Source of the DNA: Hespellia sp. | GTDB lineage: Bacteria; Bacillota; Clostridia; Lachnospirales; Lachnospiraceae | Length of the DNA stretch: 64,000 nucleotides | Reading direction: 5' to 3' | NCBI GenBank assembly: GCA_028693555.1 | Contig: JAQUVD010000020.1 | Location: 1 to 64,000, forward strand | Part shown: positions 1 through 9,600 of the stretch, in pieces | How positions within the stretch are numbered: the first letter of the stretch is position 1 | Layout of the letters: every line of letters starts with the position of its first letter | Translations under genes and position numbers: made by a program | The notes under the pieces: generated by a model | What the model was told of the DNA's origin: nothing | Seen by the model: the letters and a program-made list of their open reading frames with translations, nothing else | Database searches by the model: none

Positions 1-1
1 T

Positions 2-94
2 CGCTACACCACTTCCTCCATCCATGCCATTACTGGCACCAACTTGTGGTTCACTACACTTGGCGGTAAATACCCGTGGTCAGACTTTCACTGA
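2..94 (+). CDS. 3' fragment of an unidentified coding sequence
   Basis: The window opens inside an open frame that ends with TGA at 92-94 and reads ...TNLWFTTLGGKYPWSDFH. I do not recognise the family. A short hairpin (GTGCCA-TGCT-TGGCAC, 103-118) follows nine bases later, which is where a transcription stop would sit, although no T-run follows it. The fragment is only 30 residues long and could be chance. Confidence 0.3.
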   Translation, partial: RYTTSSIHAITGTNLWFTTLGGKYPWSDFH

Positions 95-131
95 CTAGAT
101 TAGTGCCATGCTTGGCACACAGCAAAAATAT

Positions 132-147
132 CTGATGTTTACATCAG
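132..147. promoter_or_regulatory. Palindrome upstream of the Cro/CI-type gene, possible operator
   Basis: CTGATGT-TT-ACATCAG is a perfect inverted repeat with a 2-base centre, 67 bases before the regulator start. A TATGAT element lies downstream at about 171. Small Cro/CI regulators often bind such sites near their own promoter; the assignment here is inference. Confidence 0.35.
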
Positions 148-213
148 TTATTTTCAAGTCAGTTTTTGGCTATGATAAGATTATTCATTGATTAAAGTTT
201 GTGGAGGATTGAA

Positions 214-423
214 ATGATACGTTTGAAAGTTTTAGATATTCTGAAAAATAAAGGTAAAACCAAATACTGGCTGTATAATCAGATGGGACTTAGCTACAAA
301 AATTTCAATCGTCTTGTAACAAATGAAACGATATCTATCCGCTTTGAGAACATCGAACTACTCTGCAATCTGTTGGATTGCTCTCCTAGTGATCTCTTTG
401 AAATTATTCCAGACGAAAAATGA
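214..423 (+). CDS. Small Cro/CI (XRE) family HTH regulator
   Basis: A 69-residue protein made almost entirely of one helix-turn-helix domain. The pattern LDILKNKGKTKYWLYNQMG, then SYKNFNRLV, then FENIELLCNLLDCSPSDLFE matches the minimal XRE domains common on mobile elements, where they repress or switch a neighbouring promoter. I start it at ATG 214 because GGAGG lies at 204-208; the in-frame TTG at 199 has no ribosome site. It stands alone, with no intact gene for about 1 kb downstream, so its target is unknown. The palindrome at 132-147 is a candidate operator. Confidence 0.8.
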   Translation: MIRLKVLDILKNKGKTKYWLYNQMGLSYKNFNRLVTNETISIRFENIELLCNLLDCSPSDLFEIIPDEK

Positions 424-591
424 AAGAATACAAGCGCTGTAGAAGCTGTTTGTATCCTTTCATTTGTAACAGTTTGAAACATCCTTTAATTCCCAAGATT
501 AATATCCATACCTTTTCTGGTATTTTCTCACAAAATACTCCGTCACAATCTGAGAAATGCCAAAGGTTCCACTAAGCTGTTTTACGAAAAT

Positions 592-948
592 CTAACCACC
601 AATAGTGAGCTGAATCTCCAATAGAACATTAAACAGAATTAACATCGTGAAATCTTGATTTGCCTCTACACGTTTCCCTTCGCCCTTTTTCATCATTACC
701 ACTGCACTCCCGCCGGCCGCCAGCATAGCAGCAATCGCCATCAATATGCTGAACTATGGTGTGGTTAGCGTTAGCGCCGATAGTGCCTCTGTATCGATAA
801 AATTGGATCCAAACGCACCATCTACCACCGCACATCCCAATGCCTCCGCTGTTCATAGGCAAGATTTTCGTCCCCGTGGTCGGTGCGGTTTTTCTACGCT
901 GACCTCCACGGACACTAGCCTGCCGCCTATTTTGTTGGTAACTTCCAT
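592..948 (-). pseudogene. Decayed small gene with two in-frame stops
   Basis: Reading leftward from ATG 948 (preceded by GGAGGAAAGG), one frame runs 119 codons to TAG 592-594. It is interrupted by TGA at 853-855 and TAG at 754-756. The translated pieces begin MEVTNKIGGRLVSVEV. Near the end is a hydrophobic segment (MAIAAMLAAGGSAVVMM) followed by KKGEGKR, a layout like a membrane anchor with a positive tail. I do not recognise a family. Good ribosome site, single frame and membrane segment argue for a once-functional gene. Confidence 0.4.
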
Positions 949-1439
949 CGTCCTTTCCTCCGTTTAGTTTTTTCTGAACAGGGAAAGGTGGGGTACGGCA
1001 TCGAGGTCTATCATCGTGCCAGCTTGACTCGGTGGTGAAAGGCTGGGAAAGAATTTTTCTGTTAATTTTAAGGGTAGGCCTAATATTCAGTAAGTGTTGG
1101 ACAAGATATACTAAAATGCTCCGGTGTTGCCCTACAATTACAGACGGACAGAGGAAAATAACATCCCTTTTGTCGTATAAAAATAGGACACAAGTGATTG
1201 TTTTTTCACTTACGCCCCGGAGGATGTTTTTGCCATTTTTACTTTAGTCTTGCTTAAAGGGTAGGACAAAAGGGATACTTGCTCATGCTGCCCTCCTACA
1301 ACCGCAAAAAATGACGGTCTTAATTTTTCGATCCACCATTTCATAAACACATGATAATTTGCTACTGTATGACGGAATTTTTTCTTTTCCCTTCATACCG
1401 CAGTATCAAAAGCAATTTATTTACAAGTGAATATCTGTA
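949..1439. other. Stretch with no recognisable gene
   Basis: Only short open frames without ribosome sites or recognisable motifs are present. The 424-591 gap before the pseudogene is similar. Together with the pseudogene this looks like decayed mobile DNA between the XRE gene and the aldolase. Confidence 0.5.
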
Positions 1440-2261
1440 TTACTTCTCCTTGAAAGTACATCTTTGATTATGTTGCCGACTAAGTGGGACAATCTTGTTG
1501 TAAATTGGCCAAAGTTTACTTATAGCAGTGGTTATGAATGAAGTATCTTGCGCAAAACAAAGTACATTAGCCCCCATATCCGTCCATACCTTTACGCTCT
1601 CCGTTTCGATTGAAGGAAAAGCAATAAAAGGCTTATTATACCTTCGGCAAACTTCGGCAGCATGGGAAATCATTTTGTGAATCTCTGGTCGTGCCATGTC
1701 GCCGCCGAAGCCCATGTCAAGCGATAAATCACCGGGACCAAGAGCAATAATATCTACGCCCTCCACCTGAACAATCTCTTCAATGTTGGTATATCCTTGT
1801 TGCTGTTCTATTAACATCATTTTTAGAGTTTCATTTTCTGCATTTTTGACATAACTTTTATAATCCATCTTGCCATAGTATGAGGCGCGTTGTGGATTAC
1901 AGCCACGCACTCCTTTAGGCGGATACGTGCAGGCGGCAACGGCTTTTATAGCATCCTCCGCACTGTTTATGAATGGAAATCCAATTATATCTGGCCCCAT
2001 ATCCATAACAGGTCTTACAAGGGAAGGCTCACTGTTTACCAGACGTACAAGGGCTGCTGCCCCTCCTGCATGTGCTCCTATCATATGTTGTTGAATATCC
2101 TTGCGGTCTAAAGCCCCATGTTCTCCCTCAATCCAAACAAAATCATATCCCGACAGTCCTACCAGTTCACTAACCGCCGGGTCAGATAGTGATACTGCAA
2201 TTCCACACAGGACTTTTCCCTTTTCTAAGTTCTCCTTTATTGCCTTTGCATATTTTTCCAT
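1440..2261 (-). CDS. HpcH/HpaI family aldolase (class II pyruvate aldolase)
   Basis: A 273-residue metal-dependent aldolase of the HpaI/2-dehydro-3-deoxyglucarate aldolase family. These enzymes reversibly split 2-keto-3-deoxy acids into pyruvate and an aldehyde in the cytoplasm. Visible landmarks are DFVWIEGEHGALD with the family's catalytic His (H48), Arg in ALVRLV (R73), the metal-ligand Glu in MLIEQQQG (E152) and Asp in ALGPGDLSLDMG (D178), and YPPKGVRG. I start at ATG 2261, which has GAAAGGA upstream; the frame extends to 2315 but without a ribosome site. It is divergent from a MerR gene whose likely operator lies in its promoter. The exact substrate cannot be told from sequence. Confidence 0.9.
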   Translation of the reverse strand: MEKYAKAIKENLEKGKVLCGIAVSLSDPAVSELVGLSGYDFVWIEGEHGALDRKDIQQHMIGAHAGGAAALVRLVNSEPSLVRPVMDMGPDIIGFPFINSAEDAIKAVAACTYPPKGVRGCNPQRASYYGKMDYKSYVKNAENETLKMMLIEQQQGYTNIEEIVQVEGVDIIALGPGDLSLDMGFGGDMARPEIHKMISHAAEVCRRYNKPFIAFPSIETESVKVWTDMGANVLCFAQDTSFITTAISKLWPIYNKIVPLSRQHNQRCTFKEK

Positions 2262-2300
2262 TAACAATCTTCCTTTCTGCAGATACATTTCTTTCTTTCT

Positions 2301-2331
2301 AAAATACAACTTCAAGTTAACTTGAAGTCAA
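2301..2331 (-). promoter_or_regulatory. MerR-type promoter and operator of the aldolase gene
   Basis: On the minus strand a -35 TTGACT (2331-2326) and a -10 TATTTT (2306-2301) are separated by 19 bases, the over-long spacing typical of MerR-activated promoters. A perfect 20-bp palindrome (2309-2328) with arms ACTTCAAGTT and AACTTGAAGT fills the spacer. The divergent MerR gene starts about 190 bases away and is the obvious ligand. Confidence 0.75.
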
Positions 2332-2337
2332 GAGTTA

Positions 2338-2384
2338 TTTAATAATCCATTTAATAATCCATCCTAATAATCCATTTAATAATC
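2338..2384. repeat. Short tandem AT-rich repeats
   Basis: TTTAATAATCCA occurs at 2338-2349 and 2350-2361, and near-copies (TAATAATCCATTTAATAATC) run to 2384. They lie between the aldolase promoter and the merR-type gene. They may be replication slippage or flexible DNA in the divergent control region. Confidence 0.6.
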
Positions 2385-2441
2385 AGCATTTTTCACAAGT
2401 TAAAGTATGCGTGAATGAAAAATAATTTGTATGTTCTTTTA

Positions 2442-2495
2442 TTGACGCTGTAGGATGAATAGGGTAAACTCAAATAGTTAAAGCTTACTTTAACT
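2442..2495 (+). promoter_or_regulatory. Probable promoter and operator of the MerR gene
   Basis: TTGACG (2442-2447), a 17-base spacer and TAAACT (2465-2470) form a plausible sigma-A promoter. Just downstream is an inverted repeat AGTTAAAG-CTTA-CTTTAACT (2476-2495), a likely autoregulatory site. Its arms differ from the aldolase palindrome, so whether one protein binds both is open. Confidence 0.5.
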
Positions 2496-2519
2496 ATATT
2501 GCAAAGTGAGGCTATGAAA

Positions 2520-2903
2520 ATGAATTATACAATTACTAATGTTTCCAAAATGACTGGGCTTGCTCCCTCTGCAATTCGATTTTATGAGCAAGAGGGCCTG
2601 CTTCCATATCTCCAACGAAAATCTAGTGGCACACGATTTTTTACAGACGACGATATAGAAAGACTAACATTCATTATTGGATTAAAGGACGCCGGTCTAA
2701 CTATAAGGGAGATACAGGAATGTTTTACATTTTGTGACCGTGGAGACGAAACTATAGATAAGCGTATTCAACTTTTCCAGAAGCATAAAAGTAATATTCG
2801 CAGCAAAATTTGTGAACTAGAAAAGTGCATACAACGTATTGATGATAAAGTTACTTTTTTACAGCAAAAGAAAAACACAAGCTCGACTATTTCCGACATT
2901 TAG
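2520..2903 (+). CDS. MerR family transcriptional regulator
   Basis: A 127-residue regulator with the MerR winged-helix N-terminus (YTITNVSKMTGLAPSAIRFY, then EQEGLLP, RFFTDDDIERL, IIGLKDAGLTIREIQECF). A C-terminal dimerisation coiled coil (ELEKCIQRIDDKVTFLQQKK) follows. No cysteine-rich metal site is seen, so a small-molecule or conformational signal is more likely than a heavy metal. ATG 2520 is preferred because GTGAGG (2505-2510) lies nine bases upstream; ATG 2514 and TTG 2499 are in frame. It is divergent from the aldolase, whose promoter has the classical 19-bp MerR spacer, so it probably activates that gene in response to an aldolase substrate. Confidence 0.88.
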   Translation: MNYTITNVSKMTGLAPSAIRFYEQEGLLPYLQRKSSGTRFFTDDDIERLTFIIGLKDAGLTIREIQECFTFCDRGDETIDKRIQLFQKHKSNIRSKICELEKCIQRIDDKVTFLQQKKNTSSTISDI

Positions 2904-3388
2904 CTTATTATCCCTTCCCGATATTCTGGCTGCTTTCCGTTGGTCTTGCGGCAGATAGATCCGATGCAGCCTGTTCTTGTGTTCTTCTTTTCGGTGCGAT
3001 TCTTACTGCTCCTCCGGGGTGAGAGGGGCGGCGCCAAAACTAGGCGGCAGAACGAAATTGAAGGAGCGTTCAATCGGGCAACTTACGATGTCCCAATTTC
3101 CACTCTGTCATCGTTCTATACGTAATCAATCCCTGCTGCCTCAATCCACATATGCCAATTTGCTCTCCACTGTTGCTGACTCCGACTGATTATTTTTTTC
3201 TTTGTCCATTTCCGATCTCTTCTCCACAACTTGCTTCTTTAGTTCACCATACTCCTTCCATGCTTCGTGATACTCACTCCAAGTCTGATACCACCAAATT
3301 CCCACAACAACCAGCGCACCTTAAGACATATAATGCATACTATTTCTTGAATTACAAATACTAATCAAAAAAGTATGGAGGTGTTTTG
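2904..3388. other. Stretch with no intact gene
   Basis: Two overlapping short frames (2940-3189) lack ribosome sites and family signatures. Base composition around 2990-3060 is more GC-rich than the neighbours, which suggests a remnant of transferred DNA. No intact feature can be supported. Confidence 0.5.
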
Positions 3389-4183
3389 ATGGCGGTTGCA
3401 CATAAAGGTAGCATTTCCATGGGTTTAGTACTAATTCCAATCGGTATGTACAAATCCACAGTGGATAATGATATCCATTTCAACCAATTAGATAAAGAAA
3501 GCAAGGCTCGAATCAAATATAAAAAATATTGCAGCCATTGCAATAAGGAAGTAACCAATGCTGATATTATCAAAGGATATGAATACGAAAAAGATAAATA
3601 TGTGATCATGACGGATGAAGAGCTGGAAAAAATCAAGACAAAAAAAGACAAGACAATTCACATTATCCAATTTGCGAAAATTTCTGAGGTAAATATGATT
3701 TACTACGAAAAGGATTATTATGCTGTTCCGGATGTGGGAGCTGAAAAGGCCTATGAGTTACTACGTCAATCGCTGATGTCTCAGAAAAAAGTGGCGATTG
3801 CAAAAACCGTCATGGGAACAAATGAAAAATTATTAGTCCTATATCCGACAAAAGAAGGAATCATTGTAAAGACATTATTTTATGCTGATGAAATAACCTC
3901 TATGCCAAAACCAGTACCAAAGATGAAACTGGATGAGAACGAACTGAACATGGCTAAAATGCTAATCGAAAACATGACAAAACCTTTTTCAGCGGAACAG
4001 TTCCATGACGAATATCAGGAAAAACTACGAGAAGCTATTATGAAAAAAATTCAGGGTCAGGAAATCGTTGCAGTAGATACCGCTGAACCAAGCAATATTA
4101 TTGATCTAATGGAAGCACTACAGAAAAGCTTAGAGTTATCTAATTCGCCCTCTGGTAATCGCAAAATAACAGGCACAGCATAA
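3389..4183 (+). CDS. ku: Ku protein, NHEJ DNA-end binding
   Basis: A 264-residue bacterial Ku. Homodimers of this family thread onto double-strand ends and recruit the ligase. It opens with the typical AHKGSISMGLVLIPIGMYKS, followed by IHFNQLDKESKARIKYKKYC with the CSHCNKEV pair and GYEYEKDKYVIMTDEEL. Length is close to the usual 260-300. ATG 3389 is chosen for the GGAGG at 3377-3381; TTG 3386 is one codon upstream. Its stop overlaps the ligase start by one base (4183), so the two are translationally coupled as a minimal two-gene NHEJ operon. Confidence 0.93.
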   Translation: MAVAHKGSISMGLVLIPIGMYKSTVDNDIHFNQLDKESKARIKYKKYCSHCNKEVTNADIIKGYEYEKDKYVIMTDEELEKIKTKKDKTIHIIQFAKISEVNMIYYEKDYYAVPDVGAEKAYELLRQSLMSQKKVAIAKTVMGTNEKLLVLYPTKEGIIVKTLFYADEITSMPKPVPKMKLDENELNMAKMLIENMTKPFSAEQFHDEYQEKLREAIMKKIQGQEIVAVDTAEPSNIIDLMEALQKSLELSNSPSGNRKITGTA

Positions 4184-5103
4184 TGGGTATGTTTGAAATG
4201 AGAGCTGCATCCCCTATGTTGATTTTCGAGCAACAAGAAGCTTTTGACTCACCTAACTGGATTTATGAATTAAAGATGGATGGTTTTCGATGTCTCTCCT
4301 ATATAGATAAAAATCTAGTAGACCTCCGGAACAAAAGAAATCTCCGTATGCTCTCCAAATTTCCGGAGCTACAGAAAATTTATCATAATGTCCAACAAAA
4401 GTGTATTTTGGATGGGGAGATTGTTGTTCTTCGTGATGGTGTTCCTGATTTTTACCTGCTTCAGAAACGCACATTATTGACAGACCGATTTAAGATTGAG
4501 TTGGAGGCTGCCAGGCATCCAGCATCCTATGTGGTATTTGACTGTTTATATCGTGCAAATCAGGATTTGATATGGGAGCCACTGATGCAGCGCAAAAATG
4601 AGTTGTCACAGCTTATCACAGAATCTCCCCGTATTGCCTTATCCAGATATGTAGAAGGTACTGGAATTGCTCTTTATCATGCTGCAGAATCTCGCAAACT
4701 AGAAGGAGTGGTAGCAAAGCAGAAAGAAAGCATCTATTATATGGGGAAACGTTCAAAAGAATGGATTAAGTTTAAGCGAATGACTGACGAAGACTTTGTG
4801 GTGGCGGGATATATTCAAAAATCCCTTCACACCTATAGTATTGTTCTGGGAAAGTATCGGCGGAGCACTCTGATCTATAAGGGACAGGTGACAGCTGGTG
4901 TAACAAAAGAAGTAATTGCTCACCTTAATCCAATCAAAGAAAATCCTTTTTGTATACTACCAACAGGAAATGAGGTCACCATATGGGTCAAGCCAAACCA
5001 TGTCTGTATTGTACAATATATGCCAAATACAAAGAATTCTCTCAGACAGCCGGTTTTCAAAGGATTCCGGAACGATGTTTTAGCAATGGAAGTGCAGAGT
5101 TAG
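4183..5103 (+). CDS. ligD: ATP-dependent DNA ligase, LigD ligase-domain type
   Basis: A 306-residue ligase that seals ends in bacterial NHEJ. It has nucleotidyltransferase motif I (ELKMDGFR, adenylated Lys31), LRNKRN, the DGEIVVL motif, YVVFDCLY, LEGVVAKQKES and WIKFKRM. An OB-fold follows, with KGQVTAGVT and a C-terminal LRQPVFKGFRND typical of LigD ligase domains. No polymerase (PrimPol) or phosphoesterase domain is attached, as in many Firmicute systems. Its start overlaps the Ku stop. ATG 4189 is an alternative start. Confidence 0.92.
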   Translation: MGMFEMRAASPMLIFEQQEAFDSPNWIYELKMDGFRCLSYIDKNLVDLRNKRNLRMLSKFPELQKIYHNVQQKCILDGEIVVLRDGVPDFYLLQKRTLLTDRFKIELEAARHPASYVVFDCLYRANQDLIWEPLMQRKNELSQLITESPRIALSRYVEGTGIALYHAAESRKLEGVVAKQKESIYYMGKRSKEWIKFKRMTDEDFVVAGYIQKSLHTYSIVLGKYRRSTLIYKGQVTAGVTKEVIAHLNPIKENPFCILPTGNEVTIWVKPNHVCIVQYMPNTKNSLRQPVFKGFRNDVLAMEVQS

Positions 5104-5139
5104 AGACAATCCCTTTTGCTAGTTTCATCTAAACAAAGC

Positions 5140-5180
5140 CGTTTTACTCCTCATTGAGGAAAGTAAAACGAATTTGTTTT
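5140..5180 (+). terminator. Terminator after ku-ligD
   Basis: A hairpin with outer arms CGTTTTACT and AGTAAAACG and inner CCTC-ATT-GAGG (5140-5170) begins 37 bases after the ligase stop. The T-rich AATTTGTTTT follows. Confidence 0.7.
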
Positions 5181-5203
5181 CATAATAATAGTATACTTTT
5201 CAT

Positions 5204-5404
5204 TTAATATATTCCTACCATAACAGCAAACTTATAAATATACTGTGAAGCAGTGGTAATAGCCCCCTGCACACTCTTTTCTCCTGCTATTGAATAGGTA
5301 TCCTTCTTTTGAGCTTGCTCAATTAAACTTTTTGCATTTACTGCTGCTTGATGTGACAACTCACCTGCTGAGAGTTTTAATCCCTGTTGAAATATCAACT
5401 TCAT
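5204..5404 (-). CDS. Small hypothetical protein, uncertain
   Basis: A 66-residue leftward frame beginning MKLIFQQGLKLSAGEL with an amphipathic AVNAKSLIEQAQKK segment. I see no convincing ribosome site before ATG 5404 and recognise no family. It converges on the ligase operon terminator. It may be a gene fragment rather than an active gene. Confidence 0.3.
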   Translation of the reverse strand: MKLIFQQGLKLSAGELSHQAAVNAKSLIEQAQKKDTYSIAGEKSVQGAITTASQYIYKFAVMVGIY

Positions 5405-5532
5405 CTAAAGAAATTAGAGCCGCTTTTATCGCCTAAATAGCAATACTTACATTTTAGCATGTTTGATTTATTTCTAGCGTAAGTGTGTACATTTTTTCTG
5501 AATTTGTTAGATGGTATTTAATTTAAATCGTT

Positions 5533-5684
5533 TTAAAACGGGGATGCATTTCCGCCTCCGCCGCAGTCGTTCAGGTATCTTGCACGATGACTGTCGCAGT
5601 AAGAATACCCTTCTACACCTTCTTCGTTTGTTTCTTTTTCTGGCTGTTCTCCGTTACCCTTTTTCAGGTTTTTTCTTCACTCAT
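5533..5684 (-). pseudogene. Frameshifted remnant of a small gene
   Basis: AGAAAGGAGAAAGCC precedes ATG 5684, a proper start, but the frame reads MSEEKT and stops at once. Shifting frame gives a coherent continuation, KGNGEQPEKETNEEGVEG then YSYCDSHRARYLNDCGGGG, which ends at TAA 5533-5535. This is what a single-base indel in a small hydrophilic Cys-containing protein would leave. The family is unknown. Confidence 0.4.
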
Positions 5685-6157
5685 GGCTTTCTCCTTTCTG
5701 CCAATCTTGGTTGGCTGATTTGTAATTACAAAATATCACATAACAAAATTTCTGTATATATTGATTGCCTAACTCGACCTTCGCACTGCCTAAGCCACCT
5801 ATACTTATCATAATTATAGTCCGATTTCTCCTTTTTAAATTATTCTAAAATATGCCGCTCGTAGGAGCTATTGTTACATATGGATAGAATCAATGTCTGC
5901 CGGCTCATCTTTTGCTGTTTCTCTGCCTTTAGATTCATGCCCTGTCCTATTTTGATATATTTCGTCATACCTTTCTGTTCAGGCTGTACCAGAACGGTAG
6001 TAAGTATTTCTTTACCAATCTTAAACCATCATAATTTTATACTCTATCGACGCCTTTATCGTACCAGTTTTCTCACCTACGCAACCGTAACAAATCTGTG
6101 ATGTATATCCCTCCACTGGCAATAAAGGGATATACATGTCTAACTAACTTTTGAAAA
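5685..6157. other. Stretch with no intact gene
   Basis: No frame has both a ribosome site and a recognisable product. Reading leftward around 6030-5846 gives a coherent-looking piece (IGKEILTTVLVQPEQKGM...) that may be a relic. The sequence looks like decayed mobile DNA. Confidence 0.45.
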
Positions 6158-6400
6158 TCACTGTATAATATCAACTTGTAAAATACCACTCGCCTCCTGC
6201 ATTTCCACCACACGCTCCTGATGTTCAATGGAGTTCTGTTGTCCTACCCATGCCCCTGCGGCCATTTCCATTGCCAAAGATAACAAAATCAAAAAAAAAT
6301 CATATAAAAAATGTATCAGTTTTGAAGGTGTTCTCCGTTTGCTTTTTTTTCTAATTCCCTTTTTTCCGTTTTCATTCTTAAAACGCTTTCTGTTTGCCAT
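6158..6400 (-). CDS. Small single-pass membrane protein, unknown
   Basis: An 80-residue protein: a very basic N-terminus (ANRKRFKNENGKKGIRKKSK), one hydrophobic segment (FLYDFFLILLSLAMEMAAGA) and a short polar tail. ATG 6400 is chosen because GGAGGG sits eight bases upstream; the frame extends to 6424. It is divergent from the large NACHT gene. A functional link to that gene is possible, but nothing in the sequence shows it. Confidence 0.5.
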   Translation of the reverse strand: MANRKRFKNENGKKGIRKKSKRRTPSKLIHFLYDFFLILLSLAMEMAAGAWVGQQNSIEHQERVVEMQEASGILQVDIIQ

Positions 6401-6502
6401 ATCATCCGCCCTCCTTCTGCACAAAGGTACTTACTACTCGTCATATATGAGATAAATGCCCTCTCTGTACAAGCCATCGAGTATTCTTCTGACTCCCTTT
6501 TG

Positions 6503-6511
6503 TGCTATAAT
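6503..6511 (+). promoter_or_regulatory. Extended -10 promoter of the NACHT gene
   Basis: TGCTATAAT is a perfect extended -10 element (TGN-TATAAT). No good -35 is seen, which is normal for extended -10 promoters. The predicted leader is about 95 bases, up to ATG 6612. Confidence 0.55.
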
Positions 6512-6611
6512 ATGATTGTTCCTGCCTGACACCCTTAACTTATCAAAAAAACAAGGGATTGTCGGTAACACAGATGGGTACAAAAAAGTAACAAAAGGAG
6601 GATTTTTTGAA

Positions 6612-9600
6612 ATGATCTTAAAAGATGTCTTACATATTCTGGATGATTATATAAAACCATTTGGGTACAAACATAATGATCTGTATAAAAAGCTATTTGA
6701 AAAGGCCGAATTGAAAGAGGATCTCAATATAAATCAAACAGTCAAAAACACGTTCTCTTCACGAGCCCTGAGCGGAAAGCTCCTCAAATACCTATGTTCC
6801 GAATCAGGATTCTTAGACTTCTGCGCGCTTATAGAGAAAGAATATCTTTCCATTGTCTCTTCCTATAAAGAAATATATCAGGATTTATATATTCTCATCA
6901 CACAGGATGAATATCTGCCCGATGATGACAAGCAGGCTCTTCTGGCAAGCTGTAACCCATCGCAAGCAACTCAACTTGCCCGTTTCATAGCCGTCAGCAT
7001 TCTTTGTGCAAATTACAATTTTTCTCTCGAAAAAAAGAAGTCCAGCACAGTGAACAATTCTTACGGTTTGAATGTAAAGGCATTTGTATGCTTAGGGAAA
7101 GAATACCCGCAGGAATATAAACTGTGGAAAGCAGCTCAAGCTGCTTTCTTGCAGTCCCACCGAAAAGGGCAGCGTTTCTACTCACTTAATATTATCCAGC
7201 AACTGCTTCCAAGAGGATACATTTCAGAATCTCAATTTCAAGCCAAAGGAAAGCTGGACAATGGAAGTAGCGATACAGTTATGAGCCTCTGTCAGAACAC
7301 TACTGATAATATTGCCATCATAGGTGACGGCGGCATCGGTAAAACAACATTCTTTCAGCAGCTCCTAAGCGTGGAATACCTAACAGACACAAAAGAACCT
7401 CGTTCCTACAAAACAGGCAGACCCGTTCCATTCTTCATCGAGTTAAATCGTTGTCCGGAACATATCTGTGACTGGTATGATGATTCATTGAAAAAAACGA
7501 ACTTCATTACCAGATACATTGCTCAAATTCAGGAAAATCATTCCTCTCTGGATTCTGTTTCTGCGGAAACTCTTATAAATATAGAAAAAGAGTTTCAAAG
7601 AATTCCTTCAGATGGAACACCTCACTATCTTTTGCTCCTTGACGGGTTCAATGAAGTGAAAGCCGGCCAGTCAATTCGCTCATATTTAAGCAATGAAATC
7701 TCGATGTTAAGCAATTATCCCAACATCAGAGTCATCACTGCCAGTCGGGAAACTCAGGCTGCCTATTTCGCATCTTCATTCCAAAACATTCATCTGATTG
7801 GACTGGAGATAGCTGATATCATCAATTATCTGAGAAGCTGCCAAAAATCCGACTCACAGATTGGACTCATTATGTCCTGCAAACCATTGGTTCAATGCCT
7901 GCGCATTCCGTTGTATTTATGTATGTTTTCTGCGGAGGATGCTTCTCAGAAATACCTGCCAAGCACCCCCGGAGAAATTCTATACTGCTTCTTTCACAGA
8001 AACTCTGCATTTTACAATATCCGTCGCCGTGCCCATGATGCTGGTGCCAATCCATTAAATGAAGATCAGACTGCATTTGTTCTGGACTTCATTCTCCCAT
8101 ATATCGGTTGGTGTTTGGAAGCAGATGATGCCTTTTCCATGAATGAGGATGCATTACGCAACACTATCCAGAATTCTCTGCAGTGTATTGCATCATTATT
8201 CGGATGCGCCAATGCAAATCCCTTCCCTGATTTCTCATATAATGGACATCGCCTGATGCAAACACTACACTCTCTTATGCTCAATGATGGTCAGCCAGCG
8301 TTTACGGAAATCATTGACTGCATCCATGGGTATCTAGGCATCGTCTATCGATATCAGCTAACCGAAGGAGATTTTACTGACCGAAACCGTTTTGCATTTG
8401 GACATCACCAGTTTCGCGATTACTTTTCGTCTATTTGGGATTTCCAGCTACTTTCCATGCTACAGTGCATTACCCCTTCTCTGTTCTGCAAACAAGAGGA
8501 AGACGTTTCTTTCTCTGCCTTTTTAAACCAACACTACTGGCAACATCATAAGACAGAATTCATTAGTCAGATTTTTATGGAACACCGGAACCGACCAACT
8601 CTGTCTCCAGACAGCCATAACTGGTATATACCTACTCCTGATTATGATGAACAGAAAGTCCTCGGAACAGCACTTTCCTTCTGCCGCGAACTCTGTGAAC
8701 AACATATTGATATCCATTACCTTCTCCAAAATATCCTGTCTGCTATTTTGGAAGGGCGAAAGGAACTATCAGGTCTGGATCTGCACAACCTTGACCTAAA
8801 GCACTGTAACTTTTTCAACATCACATGCAGCAGATCTGGAAAAAGCAGAACACTATCAGCTAACTTTGACGGATGTACTCTATATGAAGAGACCTTTAAG
8901 TCAGAATCACATCAGGATGATGTAATGGAACATGTATATAGTGATCGTTTTTGCTTCACAATAGATGACACAGGTGTCATAAAATGTTGGGATGTTCTGT
9001 CTGGAAAATTAGAATACTCGCTGCAAACCGAGTCTCCATCCAATATGCTGGACTATTCTTCTTTCGGTTTTCTTCAGGTATCTCCGGATGGCAAATGGCT
9101 TGCTGCGAAGATGCAGGAATCTACTCCTATGGGTATGCATATCGGCATCCAGCTTTTCTCTCTGGATGCACCAGAGAGTGCTCCAAAAATTCTCCTGCCT
9201 CCTAACCCCCACAAATCACTGACTTCTTTTTCCTTTACCGGTGATTCAAATGCGCTACTGATGCTATGCGATTTTCATGACATGTACTGCTTTTCCATCC
9301 TCAACACTGCTATCACATATCAGTACCATTATCAGGAATTATTCAAACACAGCCAACTATATGCTGACAGCGCCACCTCCGCTGTTTACGTATTCACGGC
9401 CGAATATAATGAGTACGAATTTGAAGACACCCTCCTGGATGACTGGCAAGATGACTCAGATGACAGCATCGAAAATGACAGCTATGATACAGCTTTTTTT
9501 TCCGAGGAATTGAATGAAGAGGAACAACATGACAGCACTTCCGTAGAAGATGATACGAAAGAACTACACATTCCATGTATGTTATGTATCCTGTTTCCCG

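Noticed and set aside
4253-4474. Antisense frame inside ligD
   Set aside because: Shadow of a well-conserved ligase; no ribosome site.
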